Of a stretch of DNA of 64,000 nt, positions 19,078-26,700 are shown piece by piece. The notes below the pieces were generated by a model, which saw only the letters and a program-made list of their open reading frames with translations, did no database searches and was not told where the DNA came from. The DNA comes from Bacteroidota bacterium (GTDB taxonomy: Bacteria > Bacteroidota > Ignavibacteria > UBA10030), in NCBI GenBank assembly GCA_025454835.1, contig JALONQ010000016.1:1-64000 (forward strand), read 5' to 3'. The stretch's first letter is position 1; each line of letters starts with the position of its first letter. Both the position numbers and the translations under genes were made by a program.

Positions 19078-19208
19078 GACGGCTCCGAATTGGTGGAATA
19101 CTCTCCATACGAGGCGGGACGAAGGCGGTTGCGTCAAACGCCGACTGCAAGATCGCAAGAATCCGCTCCAGAAACGGCAACGGCCCCCTCTCGGGAGCCG
19201 CTGATCAT

Positions 19209-19243
19209 TGTAAATTTCCAATCTTCAATTTTCAATTGACAAT
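19209..19243. repeat. Five-copy heptanucleotide array next to tRNA-Leu
   Basis: Five consecutive 7-mers read TGTAAAT, TTCCAAT, CTTCAAT, TTTCAAT and TGACAAT. The AT-rich block lies seven bases beyond the 3' end of the tRNA. Its outer bases (CATTGT and ACAATG) can pair, so it might also act as a weak terminator. Confidence 0.6.
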
Positions 19244-19249
19244 GTTCCG

Positions 19250-19333
19250 TGCCCAGGACAGGACTTGAACCTGCACAGCCTTGCGGCCACTAGACCCTGA
19301 ATCTAGCGTGTCTGCCAATTTCACCACCTGGGC
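19250..19333 (-). tRNA. tRNA-Leu (anticodon CAG)
   Basis: The minus strand folds as a class II tRNA of 84 nt. The acceptor stem is GCCCAGG/CCTGGGC with discriminator A. The D arm has a GTG/CAC stem. The anticodon arm is CTAGA-TTCAGGG-TCTAG with CAG in the loop. A variable arm GCC-GCAA-GGC and a T arm with GTTCAAGT follow. The 3' CCA is not encoded. A partial second copy of its 5' half lies upstream at 19603-19743, beyond the GIY-YIG gene. Confidence 0.95.
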
Positions 19334-19343
19334 AACGAACTAC

Positions 19344-19592
19344 CTACTTCCCCTTCTTGAACTGCCTTCGGATCCAACGCTTGCCGGTACTGCTCTTCAG
19401 GAACTTTTCGCGCAATCGGGCTTCACTGCGTGTCGCGAACGACTCCACGTGAATGAGTCGGAATGGACGGTAGGGCCGTGTTGTGCGTTCTTTTCCGTCG
19501 TTATGCTGCCCGAATCGACGGTCGACGTCATTTGTCAGACCGACGTAAAGATGGTTCCGAACGAGGCTATCCAGAACATATACAAACCACAT
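19344..19592 (-). CDS. GIY-YIG nuclease (82 residues), tRNA-associated
   Basis: The 82-residue protein is a minimal GIY-YIG domain of the UvrC-N/YhbQ (URI) type. FVYVLDS corresponds to the GIY strand and LYVGLTNDVDRRFGQHN to the YIG strand plus the catalytic arginine. SEARLREKFLKSSTGKRW supplies the metal-binding glutamate and the basic tail. The ATG at 19592 was chosen because the family always starts at the GIY strand; the frame is open upstream to 19748 but that part is palindromic repeat and tRNA remnant. The gene ends ten bases before the intact tRNA-Leu and begins ten bases after a duplicate tRNA 5' half, so it lies between two copies of the same tRNA segment. Such small proteins may be nicking or homing enzymes; the cleavage site is unknown. 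Confidence 0.85.
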   Translation of the reverse strand: MWFVYVLDSLVRNHLYVGLTNDVDRRFGQHNDGKERTTRPYRPFRLIHVESFATRSEARLREKFLKSSTGKRWIRRQFKKGK

Positions 19593-19614
19593 TCGCCCCC
19601 ACGAATCTAGCGTG

Positions 19615-19686
19615 CCTGCCTGCCGCCCTGCCGGAAGTGGTCCGCCTAGGCGGCAGGGCAGGCAGGCCTGTCTACCGACAGGTAGA
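19615..19686. repeat. Palindromic insertion in the tRNA remnant (larger)
   Basis: CCTGCCTGCC at 19615-19624 and GGCAGGCAGG at 19657-19666 are inverted copies. A second small hairpin, CCTGTC-TACC-GACAGG, follows directly. The block splits the tRNA remnant between CACGCTAGATTC and GAAATTGGCAGA (minus strand). The same CCTGCCTGCC ends occur at 35358-35410. Confidence 0.75.
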
Positions 19687-19698
19687 TCTGCCAATTTC

Positions 19699-19733
19699 CT
19701 GCCCGACTGACGGACAACTGTCCGGCAGGCGGG
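19699..19733. repeat. Palindromic insertion in the tRNA remnant (smaller)
   Basis: This 35-base block contains the perfect stem CGGACA-AC-TGTCCG, with outer CTGCC and GGCAG partly pairing. It splits the D-arm region of the tRNA remnant. It shares the CTGCC/GGCAG ends of the larger palindrome. Confidence 0.65.
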
Positions 19734-19752
19734 CACCACCTGGTGCATGGAA

Positions 19753-19785
19753 CAAAATATACGAAGATCTGTCCGATTTTCAAAA
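19753..19785 (-). promoter_or_regulatory. Promoter reading into the tRNA remnant, GIY-YIG gene and tRNA-Leu
   Basis: On the minus strand TTTTG, 19 bases, then TATATTTTG closely fits the Bacteroidota primary-sigma consensus TTTG-N19-TAnnTTTG. The tRNA remnant begins nine bases after it. It is most simply the original tRNA-Leu promoter, which would now transcribe the remnant, the GIY-YIG gene and the intact tRNA together. Confidence 0.7.
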
Positions 19786-19798
19786 GACTCAGGTGGGG

Positions 19799-22108
19799 CT
19801 ATCGTGCGAGAGCAATCCTCGTCGTGACGGTTGAACCCGCAGAGTGGAACCTGATCACATAAAGACCCGACGACGATCCTGAGGCGTCGAAGACCCGCCT
19901 CTGCGTCGTGCCCCGCGTGAGCTCGCCGTCAAACATCGTTGCGACGTGCCGACCCAGGAGATCGAAGACGCGCACCGTGGCTGGTCCGTCGACTCTCGAA
20001 GTGAACTCAACCGTCGTCGAAGGATTGAACGGATTCGGAAAGGCGTGCAGCAGGAGAGGGTCCAGAGGCACCAGCGTATTCTCGATCTCCACTTCCCCCG
20101 AATAGGCAAACGCCCCGGTCCGGTCGATCTGGCGGAGCCGATAGGCCACACGACCGATCGGGGCCAAAGCATCCGTGAACGAGTAGACCAGGCCGCTGGA
20201 GTTCGTGCCATGGCCCGGGACGAAACCGATAGCGTCCCACATGCCTTCGACGGAGGACCGTCGACCACCGACAGTCCTCCGTTCAATCTCAAACCCGTAG
20301 TTGTCGACTTCCGATGTCGTCGACCATTCCAAGCGCACCCCATTCTCCCCAATCGCCGCTGTGAAGTGGCTCATTTGGACCGGTAGTGAGCCGGAAACAT
20401 TGTAGCTCACGTCGTCGACATGGAGAGTCCAGTCATTGGCTTGGTTGGGGGCGGTGAAGTAGAGGGCGTCCAGCGTGAACGTCGGGCCGTCGACCGAGCC
20501 GTTCCCTGATGCAAATGACGTCCACCCAGCACCATCCGTGTTGAATTCGTACAGGTGCCACGTACCGTCATTGATGACGTCCAGCATTGGGGATTTCTCC
20601 GTACCGCCGGCGCCATCGTCGACCAGAAGTCCGATCTTGGATCCAGCAGGCGCACTGGAGGTTCGCATCCAGAAGCCGAGATAGCCACCATCTGACAGGG
20701 TGACGTTGTTCGCGGGGGAAGCGCTCCCCGAAACAAGACGCACCTGCCAATCGGTGGCGAGCGAAGTGTTGTCGAGCAATGTGACCGACAGAGAACCCTG
20801 TCCATGGTGGGCTCTGTCATTCGTCCAGGTTGCCGATGAAGCCGCAGAGAGCCCCAGCGTCGATCCGCTCCAGGTGGGGGACTTGTCGAACCTTCCGACA
20901 CCGGTCTCGAAAGCATCCAGCGATGTATGAACCGGGTTTGGCGACGAGGCGAACGCGTTCTTCAGCGCCGTCCACAGTTCCGTGTAGGCATCATCGTATC
21001 CCAGCGCCCACATGCCCGCGCCCGCGAGGCCGTACGCCTTGACGCTGTCGTATTTCTGTGCGAGCGATACTTCGTCGTCATGCCAACCCTGTCGCCAATT
21101 GCCCGTCGAGCTGCTGTCATAACGATACCAGGGAACATGGTACGTCGCGTCGTAGAACTTATCGCTGGCCGAAATACTCGGAAGAAGTGATCGAAGGGCG
21201 CTGTAGGTCCGCGACGATCCGGTCCCGCGCGATGTCACCACGGAGGCCATTCGGCTGCTGCTGGACACCGGCCACTCTATTCCGTAGTAGGGGAACCCGC
21301 CGATCAGTTTCCCGGCCGGGCAACCGACCCCCAGGTAGTACGAAAAACTCCGTGTCACGTGGCGAACGGATGTCCCCGTCGTCACGGGGGCGACAGGTCC
21401 GGCCGTCGGGCTGCCCGACCAGTAGTAGTCGTACGCCATGAGAAAGTAATAGTCGACGACGGAACTGGTCGTGCTGAAGAATGTCGCACCGAAGACGCCG
21501 CTCCAATCGACCGCCGGCAACTCGACGACAAGTTGCTTCCCCTCGGCATGGAGGGCTGTGCCGAGGTCGAAGATGAACGAACGAAATGCGGCCGCATTCT
21601 CCACCGCGACCGCTTCAAAGTCGACATTGCATCCATCCGCATTGCGCAGGTTGATCTGTGAGATGATATTGGCGATGAGGTTCGACCTGCTGGTGCTGTT
21701 GTTCAGCAACGTGCCGTGGCCGCTGAACAGCGTGACGGTGAGGTGCACCTTGACGCCGAACTGCTGCGCCGTCGAGACGACTCCTGCGATCGACCATGAT
21801 CGGGTGGTGATGAAGGAGCCGTCCGTCGCGTTGACCTCCGCCGAAAAATATGCCAGGTGTGTCAGCAGACTGAAGTAGTAATTCGACTCCGAGCCGTTCT
21901 GCCAATACGGATGGAATCCATACACGACAGTGTTCAGGACCCTCGCACCTTCCAGGTCGGACCGGCGTGGAGCTTTCGGCAGCGTGGCGGGAGCGACGGC
22001 GGCCGGGTTGTCTCGATGATACTCCGACTCGACCTGATGGATCGACGGCCGCTCCTGCGCGAGAAGCGAAAAGGTCACCAAGACCGAAAGGATGAGCGCT
22101 CGTTTCAT
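19799..22108 (-). CDS. GH18-family (chitinase-like) T9SS protein
   Basis: The 769-residue secreted protein has a signal peptide (MKRALILSVLVTFSLLAQ) and a glycoside hydrolase 18 domain at about residues 55-400. The active-site strand reads DGCNVDFEAV (residues 158-167). It keeps the key aspartate 163 and glutamate 165 of DGxDxDxE but has asparagine for the middle aspartate. MAYDYYW near 235 and GMWALGYDD near 370 are further GH18 marks. A jelly-roll carbohydrate-binding-like module (about 400-590), a short strand-rich module and a T9SS sorting domain (AFPNPFNPSTTVEF near 690) follow. Chitin, peptidoglycan-related or other GlcNAc polymers are possible substrates. The stop lies just beyond the promoter that serves the tRNA region. 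Confidence 0.87.
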   Translation of the reverse strand: MKRALILSVLVTFSLLAQERPSIHQVESEYHRDNPAAVAPATLPKAPRRSDLEGARVLNTVVYGFHPYWQNGSESNYYFSLLTHLAYFSAEVNATDGSFITTRSWSIAGVVSTAQQFGVKVHLTVTLFSGHGTLLNNSTSRSNLIANIISQINLRNADGCNVDFEAVAVENAAAFRSFIFDLGTALHAEGKQLVVELPAVDWSGVFGATFFSTTSSVVDYYFLMAYDYYWSGSPTAGPVAPVTTGTSVRHVTRSFSYYLGVGCPAGKLIGGFPYYGIEWPVSSSSRMASVVTSRGTGSSRTYSALRSLLPSISASDKFYDATYHVPWYRYDSSSTGNWRQGWHDDEVSLAQKYDSVKAYGLAGAGMWALGYDDAYTELWTALKNAFASSPNPVHTSLDAFETGVGRFDKSPTWSGSTLGLSAASSATWTNDRAHHGQGSLSVTLLDNTSLATDWQVRLVSGSASPANNVTLSDGGYLGFWMRTSSAPAGSKIGLLVDDGAGGTEKSPMLDVINDGTWHLYEFNTDGAGWTSFASGNGSVDGPTFTLDALYFTAPNQANDWTLHVDDVSYNVSGSLPVQMSHFTAAIGENGVRLEWSTTSEVDNYGFEIERRTVGGRRSSVEGMWDAIGFVPGHGTNSSGLVYSFTDALAPIGRVAYRLRQIDRTGAFAYSGEVEIENTLVPLDPLLLHAFPNPFNPSTTVEFTSRVDGPATVRVFDLLGRHVATMFDGELTRGTTQRRVFDASGSSSGLYVIRFHSAGSTVTTRIALAR

Positions 22109-22206
22109 GCCACTATCGTACGGACAAAGTCCAAATGGTCAAATCGTCCCCCTCACACCCCCGTTGGAGCGGTGTCCAGTCGAATGCACACTCCGATTGG
22201 AGGTGC

Positions 22207-22236
22207 TTGAAAATCTGGCTATATTGAGTAGAATTT
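22207..22236 (+). promoter_or_regulatory. Promoter for the heptose/TamB/RNase R gene group
   Basis: TTG at 22207-22209, 19 bases, then TAGAATTT at 22229-22236 fits TTTG-N19-TAnnTTTG. The same bases also read as TTGAAA-N16-TAGAAT. It lies 25 bases before the first start codon of a tightly packed plus-strand gene group. Confidence 0.6.
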
Positions 22237-22260
22237 CCGGAATTCCAGAAAGGCACGAAT

Positions 22261-23262
22261 GTGGTGAGCTTTGAATCTTCTAGGCTGGCGGCGCTCTTCG
22301 AGGCCTTCGAAGGCAAGAGGATCGCCGTGGTGGGCGACCTGATGCTCGACCGTTACTATTGGGGAACGGTCAATCGCATCTCTCCAGAGGCACCGGTGCC
22401 CGTGGTGGAAGTGGATGAGGAATCGACACGGCTGGGCGGCGCGGCGAACGTGGCCAACAACATTGCCTCGCTGGGCGGCACGCCGTTCCTAGTCGGCGTC
22501 ATCGGTTCCGACGATGGCGGGATCCTTCTCCGAAAGACGGTCGAGTCGCAGGGATTCTCTCCCGACGGTCTCGTGACGGACACCGGCCGTCCGACGACCG
22601 TGAAGACGAGGGTCATCGCGCACTCGCAACACGTCGTGCGCATCGACCAGGAAGTGAAGTCAGACATCGGTGCCGCCGTTCAGCAGCGCGTCATCGAGGT
22701 CCTGACGTCGCATCTGTCGTCGATCGACGCGATCATCCTCGAGGATTACAACAAAGGCGTGATGACGAGCGGCCTGATCCGGACGGTCATCGAGCTGGCC
22801 CGAACGCACGGACGCATCGTGACCGTGGACCCCAAGTTCAACAACTTCTTCGAATACCGGCAAGCAACGGTCTTCAAGCCGAACCGAAAGGAGACCGAAG
22901 AGGCGCTCGGCGTCAGGCTGGGATCGATGGCCGACGTCGAGGCGGCCGGGCGATCGCTCCTGGGACGATTGGAGGCCGAGAATGTGCTCATGACCCTCGG
23001 AGAGCGCGGCATGGCGTTGTTCGAGCGCTCGGGCGAAGTCAGTATCGTGCCGACGCATGCACGACATGTGGCCGACGTTTCTGGGGCAGGAGATACCGTC
23101 GTTTCGACGCTCACGATCGCGCTGGCCGCCGGTGCTCGCACCAAGGAGGCGGCTGCTCTTGCGAACCACGCCGGCGGTATCGTCTGCGGCGAGGTCGGCA
23201 TCGTGCCGATCAACAAGCAGGCGCTGTATGAGGCGGTCCTCAATGATGCCAACGGAGCCTGA
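22261..23262 (+). CDS. rfaE1: D-glycero-beta-D-manno-heptose-7-phosphate kinase
   Basis: The 333-residue cytoplasmic PfkB/ribokinase-family enzyme phosphorylates heptose-7-phosphate at C1 in ADP-heptose synthesis for lipopolysaccharide core. The N-terminal signature GDLMLDRYYWGTVNRISPEAP, the GGAANVANNIASLGG motif near residue 60 and the anion-hole motif DVSGAGDTVVSTL near 273 are all intact. It corresponds to the first domain of HldE. The start codon is GTG, either 22261 or the adjacent 22264, with AGAAAGG upstream. The second HldE function follows as a separate gene two bases after the stop, so the bifunctional enzyme is split here. Its presence indicates heptose-containing lipopolysaccharide. 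Confidence 0.93.
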   Translation: MVSFESSRLAALFEAFEGKRIAVVGDLMLDRYYWGTVNRISPEAPVPVVEVDEESTRLGGAANVANNIASLGGTPFLVGVIGSDDGGILLRKTVESQGFSPDGLVTDTGRPTTVKTRVIAHSQHVVRIDQEVKSDIGAAVQQRVIEVLTSHLSSIDAIILEDYNKGVMTSGLIRTVIELARTHGRIVTVDPKFNNFFEYRQATVFKPNRKETEEALGVRLGSMADVEAAGRSLLGRLEAENVLMTLGERGMALFERSGEVSIVPTHARHVADVSGAGDTVVSTLTIALAAGARTKEAAALANHAGGIVCGEVGIVPINKQALYEAVLNDANGA

Positions 23263-23263
23263 G

Positions 23264-23740
23264 ATGGGCACAGTCGTCACACGGGAACAGTTGATCGGCA
23301 TCCGACGCCGGCTGCGCGACGAAGGCCGGCGGGTGGTCTTCACGAACGGATGCTTCGACATCATCCACCGCGGCCACGTGGAGTACCTCGCCAAGGCCAA
23401 GGCCAAAGGAGATGTGCTCGTCGTCGGTTTGAATACCGACGCGTCGGTCCGACGGTTGAAAGGACCGACACGCCCTGTGGTCATGCAGGACGACCGCGCT
23501 ATCGTGATGGCGGCCATCGGCGTGGTCGATCTCGTGTGCCTGTTCGACGAGGACACGCCGTTGGCTCTCATCACCGCCATCGTCCCGGATGTGCTCGTCA
23601 AAGGGGCCGACTGGCCCATCGAAAAGGTCGTCGGCCGTGAAGTGGTCGAAGCGGCCGGCGGCCAGGTACAGACCATTGAGTTCATTCCGGACCGTTCGAC
23701 GACGTCGATCATCGATCGGATCCGTTCTTCGGCCGGCTGA
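23264..23740 (+). CDS. rfaE2: D-glycero-beta-D-manno-heptose 1-phosphate adenylyltransferase
   Basis: The 158-residue cytidylyltransferase-like enzyme transfers AMP to heptose-1-phosphate to give ADP-heptose. FTNGCFDIIHRGHVEYLAKA carries the HxGH nucleotide-binding motif, and IPDRSTTSIIDRI is the C-terminal family signature. It matches the second domain of HldE in length and content. I chose the ATG at 23264, with GGAG six bases upstream. In-frame ATGs at 23243 and 23246 would overlap rfaE1 and add seven residues. It is co-transcribed with the kinase and precedes tamB, so outer-membrane lipid and protein assembly functions are grouped. Confidence 0.93.
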   Translation: MGTVVTREQLIGIRRRLRDEGRRVVFTNGCFDIIHRGHVEYLAKAKAKGDVLVVGLNTDASVRRLKGPTRPVVMQDDRAIVMAAIGVVDLVCLFDEDTPLALITAIVPDVLVKGADWPIEKVVGREVVEAAGGQVQTIEFIPDRSTTSIIDRIRSSAG

Positions 23741-23782
23741 TCGCCGGTCGACACAAGCGTCACGTCCATCCCTTCACGCATC

Positions 23783-26700
23783 GTGCGCAAGGTCATCCGC
23801 GGCGTCTATTATGCCGGCACGATCATGCTGTTCGTGCTGGCGACCCTGGCCGGTTTCAGCCAGACGCAGGCCTTCAAGGCTTGGCTGCTGGACCGCGTCC
23901 ATGCCGCCACGGATGAAGGCCTTCGCGGTCGATTCCGAGCCGACCGGTTGACGGGAAACCTCGTGACGGGCTTGCAGCTCGAGGGCGTTCGGCTCGAGGA
24001 GGCCGGAGTCCCCGTTCTGACGGCGGAACGGATTGACGTGCGCCATGATCTCCTGGGGCTGTTGTTGCGGCGGGCGAGCGTCCGATCTGCCGTCATCGTG
24101 CGGCCCGAGGTCTTCATCTATCGATCGCTCGATAGCGTCTGGAATGTTGCGCGCCTGGTGGCTCCCGCCGAGCCAGATTCGACCCCATCAGCGTGGACGA
24201 TCGATCTCGGTCGCGTGGTACTGGAACAGGCCCGGGTCCGTGTCGTGGATTCCCTGGTCCTGGCTGAGCGGGCCCGATCGAGAATCGTCCGGCCCGATTC
24301 GGCCGTCGACTACGCCGACGTTCTGTTGACCGGTGTCAACCTCACGGCCGGAGCCGAGATCACACCCGACATCATTTCGGCGCGCATCGACCGCCTCGAA
24401 GCCCTCCTCGATCGTCCTCGCATCCGCATTCGCGACGTTGTACTGACAGCCCGGTTGACGCGGAATGTCGTTAGCGTCGAGGGGCTTCGTATCGAAACGG
24501 ACCGTTCCCGGCTCACGGGGACGATATCGCTGGGCAAGGATCTTCGGACGCTCACCACGTTGGCGGAGTTGGAGAAGGCGCCCGTCCGTATCGACCTGCG
24601 GGCCAACCCGGTCAGCCTTCGTGAGCTCCGACAGTTTCTGTATCCGCACATCGAGTTCCTGGACAATGATGTCTCGCTCGGACTGGCGGGACGCGGCACG
24701 TTCGGCAATCTGGTCGTCGAACGAATGACGCTGCAGGCCCGCCGGACCTTTCTTCAGTTGCGCGGCTCGATCATCAATCTGCACCGGCCGGAGGACCTCG
24801 TGCTCGAGATCGAAGGGGGAGAATCGGTCGCCAACAGTGACGACGTTCGTGCGCTGGTGCCCGGGTTGACGATCCCCGATTGGTCGCGGTTTGGCGACAT
24901 CCGGTTCTTTGCCTCGTTCAACGGCCGGCCGGCGTCGACGTTCGACGCACATCTCTACGCGGCCTCCGAGCGTGGCACGATCGACGCCAAGACGCGATTG
25001 GACTTCGGCTCGCTCTTTCAGTACAAGGGTAGCATTGCCTTCCGGAAGCTCGACCTGGGCGGATTCATTGGCGATGGCACGGAACTCTCTAACCTGAACG
25101 GGAAGATCACGTTCGACGGATCGGACCTCGATCCCCGCCGGATCATCGGCGTTGTGCGCGCGGAGCTGGATTCCTCGAGCATGAGCGATCTGCCCACCGG
25201 ACAGACCGTCGCCATCGTCAACATGGCTGACGGCGTGCTTGGATTGAACCTCTCGGTCGCTTCCTCGCTCGGAAGGTTGCGGTCCTCGGGACGACTCGAT
25301 CTGGCCCGCCTCGACGAGACCTCGTATCAGATTCGTGCCGAGCTCGAAGGCTTCAACGCCGCCCGGGTCCTTGGCCATCCCGCCTACGAAAGCGACTTGA
25401 ACCTGACGCTCGCCGCCGGAGGTTGGCTTTCGTCACACGGGCCTCGTCATGACTCGGTCCGGGTCAAGGTCGAGCCATCGACATTCGCCGGCAGTGCTCT
25501 CGATCGTTCAGAGATCATCGCCTCGTATCGCATCGAGGACGATGGCCGCCAGGTCCTCGACCTCGAATCTGCGCCGATGGCCTTCATGATCGAAGGGCGG
25601 TATACGCCGTCCTCCCTCGTCGGCGTCCTGTCGCATGCCGGTCGGTCGATCGGCGACTATTTCACGTCGACGTTCGGCGTCCTCGATTCGCTCCGGGCCT
25701 TCAGCGTCAGCAAGCCCCCGGTGCCCACGTCGGTCGTCCATGACCATGCGATCGACTCGGTCGATCTGCGGATGGCGTTGGACATCCGCGACCTCGTCCC
25801 GGTCGGCCAATGGTTGCGGGCCGACCTCAGCGGCGATGCGATGGGTCTTGTGGAAGCGGTCGGACCGGTCTCGGACCCACGCATTCGTGTCGATCTCCTC
25901 GGAGGTCGCGTGGCCTATGCTGATTCCGTCGTCGAGATCCTCGGGAAGGACGTGGAATTGATGGCCGAAGTCTCTCGGACCCATGACGCATGGGTCCGGG
26001 ATTCTCTGGATCTGTCGGTGACGGTCGCCTCGAGCGTGTTGCACATCAACGGCCGTCGATTCGATGATGCCAGGGTCGAGGCCACTATGCAGGGTCTGTC
26101 GGGCACCATCGCGTCGGGTGCTGTCATGGACTCGACCCTCGCATTCGAGCTTCGCGGCAGGACGTCGCATCGCGAGCATCTCTGGGAGGTCATACTCGAT
26201 TCGGTGGCCATCGGCGTGAACGAGTACCGGCTGACGAATGTCGAACCCGCGGCCATTACGGTTGGACGCGACGGGTTCCTCTTCCGATCGATGCTCTTGG
26301 CGTCGGAGGCACAGGACTTCAGCGTTGCCGGCACCTTCAGCCCGGCGGGCGTGTCTGACATGTCGATCTCGTTCTCGAATTTCCTCGCGGGCGACCTTCG
26401 GCATCTGCTTCGCCGTACCTCTTATGCGGGCCTCGTCAACGACGTCGGCGGCATCGTAACGGGAACGGCGTTGTTCCGCGGAACGCTTGATCATCCGAAC
26501 CTCCGGCTGGAACTTGGCGCCGACGGCGTCCGGTTGCAGGAGACCGTGTTTGGCCGGTTTGACGTTCGGATGTCCTATTTCGAAGAGTCGCTTGACCTGT
26601 TTGTTCGGCTTCAGAGCCGGACGGACGTGCTGCGGACCAGGCCGGACCTCCTGGTGGCCGGCAAGGTCCCGATCGCGCTCTCGCTGAAAGGCCCGGCTCG

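Larger units (their letters stand above)
19603..19743 (-). repeat. Interrupted duplicate of the tRNA-Leu 5' half
   Basis: Three blocks identical to the tRNA-Leu 5' half occur in order on the minus strand: CCAGGTGGTG (19734-19743), GAAATTGGCAGA (19687-19698) and CACGCTAGATTC (19603-19614). Together they rebuild the tRNA from the acceptor stem into the anticodon loop, ending just before AGG. The blocks are separated by palindromic insertions at 19699-19733 and 19615-19686. The matching segment of the intact tRNA is 19299-19331. Confidence 0.9.

Noticed and set aside
19344-19743. Group I intron in tRNA-Leu with a GIY-YIG open frame
   Set aside because: The tRNA downstream is complete by itself and the upstream half is a duplicate, so nothing needs splicing. 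The space outside the open frame is too small for an intron core.
19593-19748. In-frame N-terminal extension of the GIY-YIG protein (52 residues)
   Set aside because: It is the translation of palindromes and tRNA remnant; the family domain starts at 19592.
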